In this document: in pieces, positions 52,748-61,935 of the stretch | Numbering within the stretch: position 1 is the stretch's first letter | Layout: the number at the start of each line of letters is the position of its first letter | Source: Candidatus Hydrogenedentota bacterium | Lineage (GTDB): Bacteria; Hydrogenedentota; Hydrogenedentia; Hydrogenedentales; SLHB01 | Direction: 5' to 3' | DNA: 64,000 bases | Assembly (NCBI GenBank): GCA_020848835.1 | Contig: JADLHJ010000069.1 | Span: 1 to 64,000, forward strand | Notes under the pieces: generated by a model | Databases searched by the model: none | Told to the model about the DNA's origin: nothing | Seen by the model: only the letters and a program-made list of their open reading frames with translations | Program-made: the position numbers and the translations under genes

Positions 52748-53326
52748 GTGGCCGGAAGTGACGCAGGAAAGTCGGAGTTAACCATTGTGCTCGATGCCGA
52801 GGCCATGGACACTGCCCTGGTTCGCCTCGCACAGGAAATCGTCGCGAACAACGAGGACCTCCACGCCGTCGCCCTCATGGGCATCCTCAAACGCGGCCGC
52901 CCCCTGGCGGACCGCCTCGCGGCGCATATCGACAATATGACGGGGCAGCGCGTGCGCGTCGGCTCCTTGGCCACTACGCTGTACCGGGACGACCTGCGAA
53001 GCGGAAAGAATGTCGGGAGTGTGGGCACACACGTCACGCACTTCGATTTCGACGTGGAGGGGTTGACCGTCGTATTGGTGGATGACGTGCTCTCGACGGG
53101 CCGGACCATCCGCGCGGCGCTGGATGAAATCATCGACTATGGTCGCCCGAAAAAAATACAGCTCGCGTGTCTCGTGGATCGTGGCCTGCGCGAATTGCCC
53201 ATTCAGGCAGATTACCTCGGCTGGTCCATTTCGACAAAGTATGAAGATCATGTGCAGGTCAAATTGAAGGAGATCGACGGAGAGGACGTGGTGCTGCTGG
53301 AGCGTTCAGCGGAGGCAGACTCATGA
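52748..53326 (+). CDS. pyrR: PyrR bifunctional regulator / uracil phosphoribosyltransferase
   Basis: The protein has 192 residues from GTG 52748 (GGGGGTG five bases before). The frame is open up to 52715, but that start would lie inside the terminator hairpin. Type I phosphoribosyltransferase fold with PRPP loop VVLVDDVLSTGRTIRAAL (about 107-124) and GILKRGRPLA near 50. PyrR binds pyr mRNA leaders with UMP/UTP and also makes UMP from uracil and PRPP. Its stop overlaps pyrB (ATGA). Confidence 0.92.
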   Translation: MAGSDAGKSELTIVLDAEAMDTALVRLAQEIVANNEDLHAVALMGILKRGRPLADRLAAHIDNMTGQRVRVGSLATTLYRDDLRSGKNVGSVGTHVTHFDFDVEGLTVVLVDDVLSTGRTIRAALDEIIDYGRPKKIQLACLVDRGLRELPIQADYLGWSISTKYEDHVQVKLKEIDGEDVVLLERSAEADS

Positions 53327-54294
53327 CACCTGCCGAAACTTCCTCGCCCGTGTGGACACGCAAAGACCTGATTGGTCTTGAAGATTTATCGCGGCAGGAA
53401 ATCGAGATGATCCTCGATACTGCGCCGCAGTTTGTGGCGGTGTCGAAGCGTGGCAGCGGGATCAAGAAAGTGCCCTTGCTGCAAGGCCGTCTTATCGTGA
53501 ATTGGTTTTTCGAGCCGAGCACACGCACGCGCACCTCGTTCGAACTTGCCGCAAAACGACTAAGCGCGGACACGTTGACAATGAACGTGCAAGCGTCCTC
53601 TTCGAAAAAGGGCGAAACGCTGCACGACACGCTCGACAACATCGAAGCCATGCACAGCGACGTCGTCGTCATTCGACACAGCTTCGCGGGTTCCGCGCAC
53701 ATCCTCGCCGAACGTCACGACTCGCATATCATCAACGCAGGAGACGGCGCGCACGAGCATCCAACACAGGGTTTGTTGGATGCATTTACAATCCGCGATC
53801 ATGTGCGCAAACAGAAAAACGACCCGGAAGCAACTATCGACGGCGTGCGCGTTGCAATCATCGGTGACATTTCGCACAGCCGCGTCGCGCGCAGCAATAT
53901 CTGGGGACTCACCAAACTCGGCGCATCGGTCGTCGTGTGCGGTCCCAGCACGCTGATGCCGCAGGACATCGCACGAATGGGCTGCGAGGTGACAACGAAT
54001 TTGCGCGAGGCAATCAAAGATGCAGACGTGGTCTACGCGCTGCGTATCCAGCTCGAACGGCAGGCCAAGTGCCTCTTCCCCAGCATCCGCGAATATATCC
54101 GCCTCTACCGCATCGACAACGAATCGCTCAAACACGCGCCCGAACACGCGCTCATCATGCACCCCGGGCCCATCAATCGCGACCTCGAGCTCGCCACCGA
54201 CGTCGCCGACGGCCCCCGCAGCGTAATCCTCGAACAGGTTAGCAACGGCGTCGCCGTCCGCATGGCGGTCATGCATCTATTGGTAAATAGTTGA
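53323..54294 (+). CDS. pyrB: Aspartate carbamoyltransferase catalytic subunit
   Basis: The protein has 323 residues. Carbamoyl-phosphate binding STRTRTSF (66-73), HPTQGLLDAF near 147 and MHPGPINRD near 284 are all present. It condenses carbamoyl phosphate with aspartate, the first committed step of pyrimidine synthesis. Coupled to pyrR by ATGA. No pyrI regulatory subunit follows, so control probably rests on PyrR and the leader. Confidence 0.97.
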   Translation: MTPAETSSPVWTRKDLIGLEDLSRQEIEMILDTAPQFVAVSKRGSGIKKVPLLQGRLIVNWFFEPSTRTRTSFELAAKRLSADTLTMNVQASSSKKGETLHDTLDNIEAMHSDVVVIRHSFAGSAHILAERHDSHIINAGDGAHEHPTQGLLDAFTIRDHVRKQKNDPEATIDGVRVAIIGDISHSRVARSNIWGLTKLGASVVVCGPSTLMPQDIARMGCEVTTNLREAIKDADVVYALRIQLERQAKCLFPSIREYIRLYRIDNESLKHAPEHALIMHPGPINRDLELATDVADGPRSVILEQVSNGVAVRMAVMHLLVNS

Positions 54295-54340
54295 TAATAA
54301 CGACTTGGTCAAGAGCCGGGCGCTATAGAAAGCGATATAT

Positions 54341-55624
54341 ATGAGTCTCGTAATCAAAAACGGCCACCTCATCGAACCCACGGCGAAGTTTTCTGCGCCG
54401 ACGGACATTCTGATCGAAGGCAAATTCGTCAAGCAGATTGGAAAGAACCTCAGCGGCGACGAAGTCATCGACGCGAAGGGCTGCGTAGTGTGTCCGGGTC
54501 TTGTGGACATTCATGTGCATTTCCGCGAGCCGGGCTTTGAATCGAAGGAGACGATAGCCTCCGGTAGCCGTTCGGCGGCACGTGGCGGCTTCACTTCTGT
54601 TGTGACCATGGCGAACACGCGCCCAGTGATCGATAGCGCGGGGATGGTCGAGTTTGTGAACCGGCGCGCGCGCGAAACCTCGCTGATCAAAATTCACCCT
54701 GCTGCCACGGCAACAAAGGGCATGCAAGGCCTTGAAATGACCGAGATGGCCGAGTTGAAAGCCGTCGGCGCGGTCGCGGTCACCGATGATGGAAAAGATA
54801 TTTCGAGCAGTTGGGTCATGCGACGCGTGCTTGAGTACGCGAACATGGTCGGCCTGACCTACTGTGCGCATTGCGAAGATGAATCCCTGATGGAAGGCGG
54901 CGCGATGAATGAGGGCTACAATGCCACGCGCCTCGGCATACCCGGTCTTCCAAAAGCAATGGAAGAAATCCGCATCGATCGCAACATCCGCCTTGCGGAA
55001 CTTACCGGCGCGAAAATCCATATCCAACATGTGACTTCCGCGGGTGGCGTCGAAATTGTGCGGGCGGCAAAAGCGCGTGGCGTGCGCGTGACCTGCGAAT
55101 CCGCTCCACATTATTGGACATTGACTGATGAAGCCGTAGTGGGCTTCGGTACGAATGCGAAGATGAACCCGCCCCTGCGCGAAGCGCATGATGTGGAAGC
55201 GATCAAAGCGGGTATCGCCGACGGCACGATAGATTGCATCGCCACCGATCACGCACCGCACACCCCGACGGAAAAAGACGTCGAGTTCCAACTCGCGCCA
55301 TTTGGTATCGTGGGTCTCGAAACGTCACTCGCGCTTACGATCACCGGGCTCGTCGAAACCGGTGTCATCACACTCGAACGCGCTATCGAACTCATGACCA
55401 GCGTTCCCGCGCGCATTCTCGATCTTAAATACGACAAATTTGAAACGGGCGTGCTCCGCGAAGGCGGCTACGCGGATATTTGTATCTTCGATCCCAAAGC
55501 CGAATGGACGGCCAATCCAAACGAATTTCACTCGCTCAGCCGCAACACCCCCTTCACCGGCATGAAATTGCGCGGACTCGTGAAAAAAACGATCTGGCGC
55601 GGCAGCTTGGTATACGGAACGTAG
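54341..55624 (+). CDS. pyrC: Dihydroorotase
   Basis: The protein has 427 residues, the class I (long) type. Metal ligands HVHFREPG (58-65), NTRP, HCED near 178, IQHVTSAGG, and ATDHAPHT near 302-309 with the catalytic Asp. It closes carbamoyl-aspartate to dihydroorotate. It lies 46 bp after pyrB on the same strand, forming pyrRBC. The rest of the pathway is outside the window. Confidence 0.97.
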   Translation: MSLVIKNGHLIEPTAKFSAPTDILIEGKFVKQIGKNLSGDEVIDAKGCVVCPGLVDIHVHFREPGFESKETIASGSRSAARGGFTSVVTMANTRPVIDSAGMVEFVNRRARETSLIKIHPAATATKGMQGLEMTEMAELKAVGAVAVTDDGKDISSSWVMRRVLEYANMVGLTYCAHCEDESLMEGGAMNEGYNATRLGIPGLPKAMEEIRIDRNIRLAELTGAKIHIQHVTSAGGVEIVRAAKARGVRVTCESAPHYWTLTDEAVVGFGTNAKMNPPLREAHDVEAIKAGIADGTIDCIATDHAPHTPTEKDVEFQLAPFGIVGLETSLALTITGLVETGVITLERAIELMTSVPARILDLKYDKFETGVLREGGYADICIFDPKAEWTANPNEFHSLSRNTPFTGMKLRGLVKKTIWRGSLVYGT

Positions 55625-55650
55625 TGCCGACAGTAAATCGAAATTGATTA

Positions 55651-56253
55651 CTACGGCGCTTCGCCTTCCTTCGGCGGCTCGACTGGCTTCGGTTCGGGAT
55701 ACGTCAACGCACCTTTTCCATCGGCCTCGACATGCAGCGCGGCGCGCACATTGCCTTCGGCGTCGTGCAACTCAAGCATCGGAATGCCTTCATTCGTAAT
55801 GCCGTACGACGCGCGCCCAATTTCATTTGCATCCAGGAAGTGAATAAAAGGATCGCCTTCCGGGGTCGTCAGCATATTGATGCGCGCGCGTTCCTTGTTA
55901 TCGATCAACATGAGATTCGCACCTCCGACGGAAGTTAATGAGAGCCACGCACGCTTCTTACCGTCCTTACCGTTCAAAGTGAACTCTGGTTCACCATTGC
56001 TCGTGCGCAGGCCCATATGAATGCGCGGCTTGCCCGCTTCATCCAGCAATTGGAGTTGCGGCGTCTTGCCATCTGCAGAGCCGAAGACTCCCATCACGCG
56101 TCCCGTGCCGTCGATGAGCTCAAATTTGGTCGCGCGCAAGACATTTGTCACGGCCTCCGCCTTTAGTGAAACCTGATTGCTAAGTATGGCCCCTGCGATA
56201 AATGACGCCGCGATGCTGCCGGCTTTCCATGCGTTTGTACGAATGTTGCTCAT
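55651..56253 (-). CDS. Exported protein of unknown function
   Basis: The protein has 200 residues with an N-terminal signal/anchor (AGSIAASFIAGAILSNQ). The body consists of repeated beta-hairpin-like units: LIDGTGRVMGVFGSADGKTPQLQLLDEAGKPR, LNGKDGKKRAWLSL, LIDNKERARINM and LHDAEGNVRAALHV, each with a D/G turn. A Pro/Glu tail ends it (PKPVEPPKEGEAP). Proteins of this kind are common and unnamed in didermic environmental bacteria. It lies 14 bp downstream of the permease gene. Confidence 0.75.
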   Translation of the reverse strand: MSNIRTNAWKAGSIAASFIAGAILSNQVSLKAEAVTNVLRATKFELIDGTGRVMGVFGSADGKTPQLQLLDEAGKPRIHMGLRTSNGEPEFTLNGKDGKKRAWLSLTSVGGANLMLIDNKERARINMLTTPEGDPFIHFLDANEIGRASYGITNEGIPMLELHDAEGNVRAALHVEADGKGALTYPEPKPVEPPKEGEAP

Positions 56254-56267
56254 GCGTGCTTTCTCCC

Positions 56268-57674
56268 CTATGCAGAATGTGAATTTTCCATTTCAAACGG
56301 CCAACGCTTGGTAGTCCGTGCCCATACCATGTAAGCGACGATCCCTATCGCCAATGCAAGAATACTGAACAATTGTATCTTTTGCTCGGCCGTTACGATA
56401 ACAAATATCCAGCCTACCAGCGCGATGAAACACGGAAGCGGATACAACCATATTCGATACGGGCGCGGCAGTTCCGGCTTCGCCTTGCGCAGTAACATGA
56501 CCGCGGCGATCTGCCCGATGAATTGCACGAGGATGCGCACAGTCACGAGCGTGCTGATAACCGTGCCGAGATCGAGCAGGCATGCGAGAATTGCGATTCC
56601 ACCAATAAAGAGCAACGATATGTGCGGAAAATCTTTGCTCGGGTGCAATTTTCCAAATATGCGGAAGAAGGTACCGTCTTGCGCGGCCGCGTACGGAATG
56701 CGGGAGTATCCAAGAAGCAACGCAAAGACTGACGCGTAGGTCGTCCACAGCACCATGATCGTAAAGATTATGGCGACTGTAGGACCCATCAAGCGCTCCA
56801 TGTACGTGGAGAATACGAAGTCCGCGTTGGGGTGTTCGGATGCGGGTACGAATTCGCGCCACGACACGACACCAATCAGCGACAGGTTCATTACAAAATA
56901 TATACCCGCGACAACGATCACGCTGATCATAATCGCGCGCGGCATGGTCTTCCCCGGCTCGCGCACTTCGTCTCCAATGTGACAGACGTTGTAATAGCCG
57001 AGATAGTCGTAGATACCGATGAGCATCGCCGCGCCGAGACCCGTCGCGTTTGCAGATGAAATGTCGAATGCACCTTCGGGAAAGTCGAACGCAATGCGAG
57101 GATTGAAGTGTGGCAAGCCCGCAATGATTGCAGTCGCCACTGTAGCTATCGTTCCGCACCACAACAACACCGTCAGCGTGCTGAGCGTGCGTATCCGCCG
57201 ATACAAGAAAGCAATATTCACCACACCCAGCGTCATGGCGATTGCAATCATTTGGCCTTCTGAGAGATCGGGCCAGAAGTAGCGCATGTATTTCCCGAAT
57301 CCGATATAACCGGATGCAATCTCAAGCGGGCCGCTTAAAAGAAACTGCCACAAGAACAAAAATGCCATTAATCTGCCAAGCTTGTGCGCGCCGAATCCTT
57401 CACGCAGATACACATAAGGGCCACCCGATTTAGGGAAGGCCGCGCCAAGCTCGCTCCAAACCATGCCATCCGGAATACAGATTAGCGCGGCGAAGAACCA
57501 ACCGAGCATGGCCTGCGGGCCGCCGCCTTCGCCCATTGCCGACATTAGTAGCGGAATGGTGATAAATGGGCCGACACCGACCATGTTCGCCATGTTCAGT
57601 GCGGTAGACTGTAGCAATCCAAACTGACGATGAAGGTGCGGTGTGTGTTCGGCCGTCTCGGAATGGTTGTCCAT
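56268..57674 (-). CDS. APC-family amino-acid permease
   Basis: The protein has 468 residues with about 12 membrane segments. The first helix GLLQSTALNMANMVGVGPFITIPL carries the unwound GVG substrate-binding motif of APC transporters, followed by GAAFPKSGGPYVYLREGFG. It moves amino acids or related cations across the inner membrane with protons. Substrate unknown. It starts 6 bp after the stop of the upstream exported protein, so it shares a transcript with it. Confidence 0.92.
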   Translation of the reverse strand: MDNHSETAEHTPHLHRQFGLLQSTALNMANMVGVGPFITIPLLMSAMGEGGGPQAMLGWFFAALICIPDGMVWSELGAAFPKSGGPYVYLREGFGAHKLGRLMAFLFLWQFLLSGPLEIASGYIGFGKYMRYFWPDLSEGQMIAIAMTLGVVNIAFLYRRIRTLSTLTVLLWCGTIATVATAIIAGLPHFNPRIAFDFPEGAFDISSANATGLGAAMLIGIYDYLGYYNVCHIGDEVREPGKTMPRAIMISVIVVAGIYFVMNLSLIGVVSWREFVPASEHPNADFVFSTYMERLMGPTVAIIFTIMVLWTTYASVFALLLGYSRIPYAAAQDGTFFRIFGKLHPSKDFPHISLLFIGGIAILACLLDLGTVISTLVTVRILVQFIGQIAAVMLLRKAKPELPRPYRIWLYPLPCFIALVGWIFVIVTAEQKIQLFSILALAIGIVAYMVWARTTKRWPFEMENSHSA

Positions 57675-57680
57675 ATCAGG

Positions 57681-59573
57681 TCATTTATATACCGTCAATA
57701 TGGCGATGAGTGCGAGCGCCGCGTAATACGAATCGCACGGGTAAATCTTTAGTGCAGCCTGCGCCGTTGTCACTGCCACCGGCTTCAATGCGGAGAGTTT
57801 TTCATTTTGATCGCGCAGGAGCATTGATAGCTTTACAAGTTTTTCCAGCGATTCAGGATTCGGATTCGCGCTAATCTCCCCGCCGACGCTTTGCACCGTG
57901 GCATTCCAGCGCGGGTCCCCAGCGCCAACAATTTCCGTCATCCACAGCGAAAGCGGATCGGCGGCTTTGAACTTTCCGGAAGAATCCAGCGCATTGAATC
58001 GAAGGTAATCCTCCAGTTCTACCGAACGCTGCGCCCAATCTGTACGCTCCTCCCCGCTTGCCCGCATGAACGCATTCGCAGCGCGAAGACCCGCATATAC
58101 GACAGCAATGGTATTGACGGAATGCGTGTCGCGCTTTTGTATGTAGTCGTACGAGAACGCGGGAGTGTCGCGAATCGCCCTGCTCCAGTTCGACAAAAAA
58201 TCTCCCGCGAGCTCTACGCTCTTGCGCAAATCTTTTCTGTACGCTTCGCGTTGTTGCTCAGGCAGACGCGCATCGTGTTGCCAAATGGACCAAAGCAACC
58301 ACGCGGGGGCTTGAACATCCAATATGACCTGTGGCGACGCCTCCTCACCATTCGCGTAGAGTTGTGCCGGCAACGATCCGGCAGGCGCACCTGGCGCATC
58401 GCTTGTGCGCACCGCGTGCGCATAAAACTTCAACAATCGCGTTGCGGCTTCGCTATGGCCCGCCAGATCGAGGGCGTATGCAATCGTCGAAACGTTGCGC
58501 GCCACGGCCACGCACGTTGCAGGGCGTGATTGCGGCCCGCGCGCCACTGCCCCGATGTTCCTATCGGCTAAAGTTAGCAGGGTTGCTTCCGCGCGTGCCT
58601 TCAACTGTGCAACGCCGTCACCTGCATCGGTAGGCAGTGCTCCAATTTGCACGCGTTCTTTCCAGTCCGCTCGCGCCGCATCGAGTAGCGCCTGAAATCC
58701 TCGGTGCCTCGCAATAGACAATGCGCCATCTGCGTCGGCGCGCGTTTCGCCGAGGGCAACATATACCGTCGCCGAACGCGTCCCTGGATCGACTGGTATT
58801 GCTGCGGCGGACGCACAAGCCCCCAGTGCGCGCGCGTGCGCATTCCATTCACTTGCCTCGGCGAATGCTTCCGCGGAATTTTCACCGTGCTCCGCGCCGC
58901 ACGCCGCGCCCGCAAATTTTGTGTCTGCCGCGTATGCGATCCATGTGCCGTTCCCCTTCGTAAACCAATACGGAGCGGCGCCGCCTGCTAGCCACGCTTT
59001 CACGTCATCCCACAGTGCGGAACTGGGTGCGTTTGGCCGCGCATGGTATACGGTGTCGTCTTGCGTGAAGGCCACCATGTCTCGCCGCGCGGAGAAGATC
59101 CATTCGGACGAAGGCAACGCGCGCACTACCGATGTGCATGGGGAGAAATCCGAGTACCAAATTGCCGTATTCGACGCGGGCATCTCCTTGAATTCAAGCC
59201 GGAATACCGCAACGTCGATATCGTTGCAGACAAACGCCGTCTCCGTCGCGCCGATGGATTCGTGAGCGATGGTGACGATTGGCATGCCCGATTCCGCGAT
59301 AGTAACAACCGCATTGCATGCGTACTTCTCGGGTAACCAGTCAACACCGCCTTCACGCGGTACACCCCACATGCCACCGCGGTTCGCAGCGTCGACGCTG
59401 GAATACGTAACCTGGTTCGCCGCGGTAGTCCCCGGCCAGCGGCAGATGGACAATGCGCCACTCGAATCAAAACCGATCGTCAGCGACCCGTTTCCACTCA
59501 TCGCGACACAATCGTTGGCATCGCCAGCCCCTAACAGCGCAACAACGATGCACAGCGCGGCCGACAGCATCAT
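57681..59573 (-). CDS. Exported protein, possible six-hairpin glycosidase-like fold
   Basis: The protein has 630 residues. Signal peptide about 1-19 (AALCIVVALLGAGDA). The N-terminal half is beta-rich (GSLTIGFDSSGALSICRWPG, NRGGMWGVPREGGVDW), like the super-sandwich domain of glucoamylase-type proteins. The second half is alpha-helical with Trp/Asp motifs (VILDVQAPAWLLWSIWQHDARLP, FSYDYIQKRDTHSVNT), consistent with a GH15-like toroid. Catalytic Glu pair not certain. Its start overlaps the stop of the next gene (59570-59573). Confidence 0.72.
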   Translation of the reverse strand: MMLSAALCIVVALLGAGDANDCVAMSGNGSLTIGFDSSGALSICRWPGTTAANQVTYSSVDAANRGGMWGVPREGGVDWLPEKYACNAVVTIAESGMPIVTIAHESIGATETAFVCNDIDVAVFRLEFKEMPASNTAIWYSDFSPCTSVVRALPSSEWIFSARRDMVAFTQDDTVYHARPNAPSSALWDDVKAWLAGGAAPYWFTKGNGTWIAYAADTKFAGAACGAEHGENSAEAFAEASEWNAHARALGACASAAAIPVDPGTRSATVYVALGETRADADGALSIARHRGFQALLDAARADWKERVQIGALPTDAGDGVAQLKARAEATLLTLADRNIGAVARGPQSRPATCVAVARNVSTIAYALDLAGHSEAATRLLKFYAHAVRTSDAPGAPAGSLPAQLYANGEEASPQVILDVQAPAWLLWSIWQHDARLPEQQREAYRKDLRKSVELAGDFLSNWSRAIRDTPAFSYDYIQKRDTHSVNTIAVVYAGLRAANAFMRASGEERTDWAQRSVELEDYLRFNALDSSGKFKAADPLSLWMTEIVGAGDPRWNATVQSVGGEISANPNPESLEKLVKLSMLLRDQNEKLSALKPVAVTTAQAALKIYPCDSYYAALALIAILTVYK

Positions 59574-61003
59574 TTCGTCGCACTCTCAGTAGACTTGGCG
59601 AGGTGACCGCTGAATTTTAGCGTCCCGCCGCGCGCGGTTCCGTCGATGCGCAGCTCTCCCAACTTCGACGCGGCAGCTATTTTGGGAAGGATGTTTGCGC
59701 GCACATCGTCCACGTTCATGCGTGGAATCATTTCATCCTTCGCGAAGCGCTGGACCATTTGGTCGGCAAATGCCCCAAGCTTTTCCCACGAGGCCCGCAA
59801 AGCCACATCCACCTCCGCCGCGCATGCGGGACCTTCGGCGAGTTTTCCTGCAATCTCCGCCATCAACGGCTCGCGTGACGTGACAATCCAATCGTGCGGT
59901 GTGCGCGCGATGCACGGCGACCATTCGGTGCCAAGCAGGGGCACCATCACACCGCTATTGCTTCCCCATACATAGGGCAATGTCTCGATGCCCTCGATCA
60001 TTTCCCCAATCGGACTCCTCTCCGGAGCGGCATCGGGATAACGGAGCGCCAATGCCATGTCAGGCAAGGGGACGGCCTGGTCCGCAGCCACATCGAGCAG
60101 CGCAATCGAAACATGGTCCGCGCCTGCCGCCCAGTCTTCGCGAGGCGCACGAACGCCCAAACCCGTAATCGTCTGTCCAACCAAACCACGCAGCCACGGA
60201 TAGATCGGAGCATCTTCAATGACATTCTCAAATACAGAGAACAAAGCCACAGCGTCATCCGGTTCACGCGCAGTCACGCTCAGCATCGGCGCGGTTGGCC
60301 AGGCTTGCGGCAGTGTCAACGCGCGCTCGCCATCCGTTGCAGAGAACTCCATCTGACCAGACACCGGTGCGCCGGCCCCATTCTCGAAATTTACGTACCC
60401 GGGATGTTCGCCTTCCCATTGAACCGTGAACATCGCGTCACTGTCCGTATGCAACAATGGTGCATCGCTATCAGCGAGCGCTGCTTCGACGTACGCACGC
60501 GACTTCGACGCAATGAGGTAACCGTCACGCCATGCATAGCTGAATTCGCGATACGTCGCGATGCCTTTATCGTCCGGACGATAACCCAACGCACTTCGTA
60601 GGGCATCTGCCATTCGCGTCAAATGGCCCGGATAGGATGTGATGCCCACTCCCTCCGGCGCGTACGCAAGCACGGTCCGCCGTCCCATCCACAAGGTCCA
60701 GCGGTTTGGATCCGGGCGAATGCCCGTGTCGAGGCGTACTGCGAGTTCCCAGTCGCCATATGGCCGTGGCCAGTCTTTTCTCATTCGCTGAAAAACGTCG
60801 CTGCGATGGAACGCGGCCCACGCTTTCGGAAAGTCCCAAGAGGAAATCATGCAATAGGTACCGGCAGGATAAAATGCGCGCGCGGCGGCGGAACTTACAA
60901 AACGGTTCTCGGTGAACCAAAACGACGCCACCGCAACAACGGCAAGAAAAAAGAGCCGCCAGCCCGTAATCAGTTTACGCTTGCGGCCCATGAGGCGCTT
61001 CAT
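59570..61003 (-). CDS. Membrane-anchored exported protein, DUF3352-like
   Basis: The protein has 477 residues. One N-terminal membrane segment (about 14-32, WRLFFLAVVAVASFWF) is followed by a large periplasmic domain of alternating strands and helices, with motifs such as AGTYCMISSWDFPKAW and VLAYAPEGVG. The internal repeats and PxGTxxxxxxxDFPK pattern resemble DUF3352-type proteins, whose function is unknown. It is coupled to the glycosidase-like gene by a 4-bp overlap (ATGA type). Confidence 0.7.
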   Translation of the reverse strand: MKRLMGRKRKLITGWRLFFLAVVAVASFWFTENRFVSSAAARAFYPAGTYCMISSWDFPKAWAAFHRSDVFQRMRKDWPRPYGDWELAVRLDTGIRPDPNRWTLWMGRRTVLAYAPEGVGITSYPGHLTRMADALRSALGYRPDDKGIATYREFSYAWRDGYLIASKSRAYVEAALADSDAPLLHTDSDAMFTVQWEGEHPGYVNFENGAGAPVSGQMEFSATDGERALTLPQAWPTAPMLSVTAREPDDAVALFSVFENVIEDAPIYPWLRGLVGQTITGLGVRAPREDWAAGADHVSIALLDVAADQAVPLPDMALALRYPDAAPERSPIGEMIEGIETLPYVWGSNSGVMVPLLGTEWSPCIARTPHDWIVTSREPLMAEIAGKLAEGPACAAEVDVALRASWEKLGAFADQMVQRFAKDEMIPRMNVDDVRANILPKIAAASKLGELRIDGTARGGTLKFSGHLAKSTESATK

Positions 61004-61015
61004 ATTGACCGGAGT

Positions 61016-61288
61016 CTAGTCCCTGTCCCAGACCGATTCTCTGGCCTTTTCGCGTTGCTCCTCGATAGTCGTGAGAGAAGCGGCCATCTCTTTGCGCAAG
61101 TTCTCGAGTTCCTCAAAGTTCGCCGCCTTCGACATTCGCGTTTCAAAGGACAACTTTTCCTCCGCGGCGCGTGCGTCGTACTTCTTATTGATGGCGGCAA
61201 TCTCCGCCTTTTGTTCATCGCTCAGCTTGCGGCTCGGTCCTTTCTCCTTCTCCAGACGGGCCATTGCAATCTCATACGCGCTCTTCAC
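61016..61288 (-). CDS. Small coiled-coil protein
   Basis: The protein has 90 residues, almost entirely charged helix (LSDEQKAEIAAINKKYDARAAEEKLSFE). It has no signal or metal site. It lies 12 bp upstream of the DUF3352-like gene and 18 bp from the next gene, within the same minus-strand run. I do not recognise a family with a known job. Confidence 0.72.
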   Translation of the reverse strand: MKSAYEIAMARLEKEKGPSRKLSDEQKAEIAAINKKYDARAAEEKLSFETRMSKAANFEELENLRKEMAASLTTIEEQREKARESVWDRD

Positions 61289-61306
61289 TCGACCTCTCCT
61301 CCCCCG

Positions 61307-61795
61307 CTACACCGAAAACTCGTCTTCAAGAATGCTCGAAATAAACCGTTCGATTGACACCGGATAATACCGGCTGTTCGGCGTCAAGATAACGCCGGTC
61401 GTAATGTCCTCGTTTCGCTCCAAATCGTCGAGCGTACGCGAAAGCACGGTTTCGACGTTCGAATCGATCATCCGCACTTCCAGGTGTTCGGACTTGCACT
61501 CCACCGGCTTGCCTTTGAACCCCATGAACCCGAAAATGCGCCCGGTCAATTCGCCGTCCACGTTGTCTTCGCCGAAAATCTCGTCGTAGCTCGGTTCGTA
61601 TTGCTGCGGGCGAATGATCAACCGCGGCGACACATGCACCTTGCCCTTGACCTGCTGCGTGCCGAAGGGCTTATCGCCCGAAACGCCCAAGCACACATAC
61701 GGCAGCGTATGATATCCGCTGATAATGCCATACGTCGGCTTACGAATAATCTGCGTCCGCCGGAATATCTCGCGCAACTCGTCTGAACCTAGCAT
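61307..61795 (-). CDS. Conserved small cytosolic protein, function unknown
   Basis: The protein has 162 residues from ATG 61795 (the frame continues upstream to 61927, into the secretin terminator, so the inner start is preferred). Beta-rich, with GIISGYHTLPYVCLGVSG, VSPRLIIRPQQYEPSY and a long helical middle, ending VSIERFISSILEDEFSV. No signal. It heads the run to the glycosidase-like gene, right after the secretin terminator. Confidence 0.7.
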   Translation of the reverse strand: MLGSDELREIFRRTQIIRKPTYGIISGYHTLPYVCLGVSGDKPFGTQQVKGKVHVSPRLIIRPQQYEPSYDEIFGEDNVDGELTGRIFGFMGFKGKPVECKSEHLEVRMIDSNVETVLSRTLDDLERNEDITTGVILTPNSRYYPVSIERFISSILEDEFSV

Positions 61796-61878
61796 GAACA
61801 CAAAAGCCTTAAATGCCGTGAATAGGCGTAATTCTAAACAATTTTGAAAAGCCCGGCAATTCCTCGGCCAGCGCTGAC

Positions 61879-61914
61879 AAAAAACAGCGGCCACACTGTC
61901 GCCAGTGTGGCCGC
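61879..61914 (-). terminator. Terminator of the secretin gene
   Basis: A perfect 12-bp stem GCGGCCACACTG/CAGTGTGGCCGC with a 4-nt loop; on the minus strand it is followed by TGTTTTTT. It lies 22 bp after the secretin stop. Confidence 0.88.
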
Positions 61915-61935
61915 CCGCATACCCCATTGCGCCCC

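Noticed and set aside
53560-54276. 238-residue minus-strand frame opposite pyrB
   Set aside because: Antisense shadow in a GC-rich gene; the plus-strand pyrB is certain.
54323-55291. 322-residue minus-strand frame opposite pyrC
   Set aside because: Shadow of dihydroorotase; His-rich residues are complements of valine/methionine-type codons and no family is recognisable.
56293-57162. 289-residue minus-strand frame within the permease gene
   Set aside because: Same-strand shadow in another frame of an evident 12-helix transporter; Arg-rich and without sense.
59894-60601. 235-residue plus-strand frame
   Set aside because: Antisense to the DUF3352-like gene; no ribosome site and Arg/His-rich composition.
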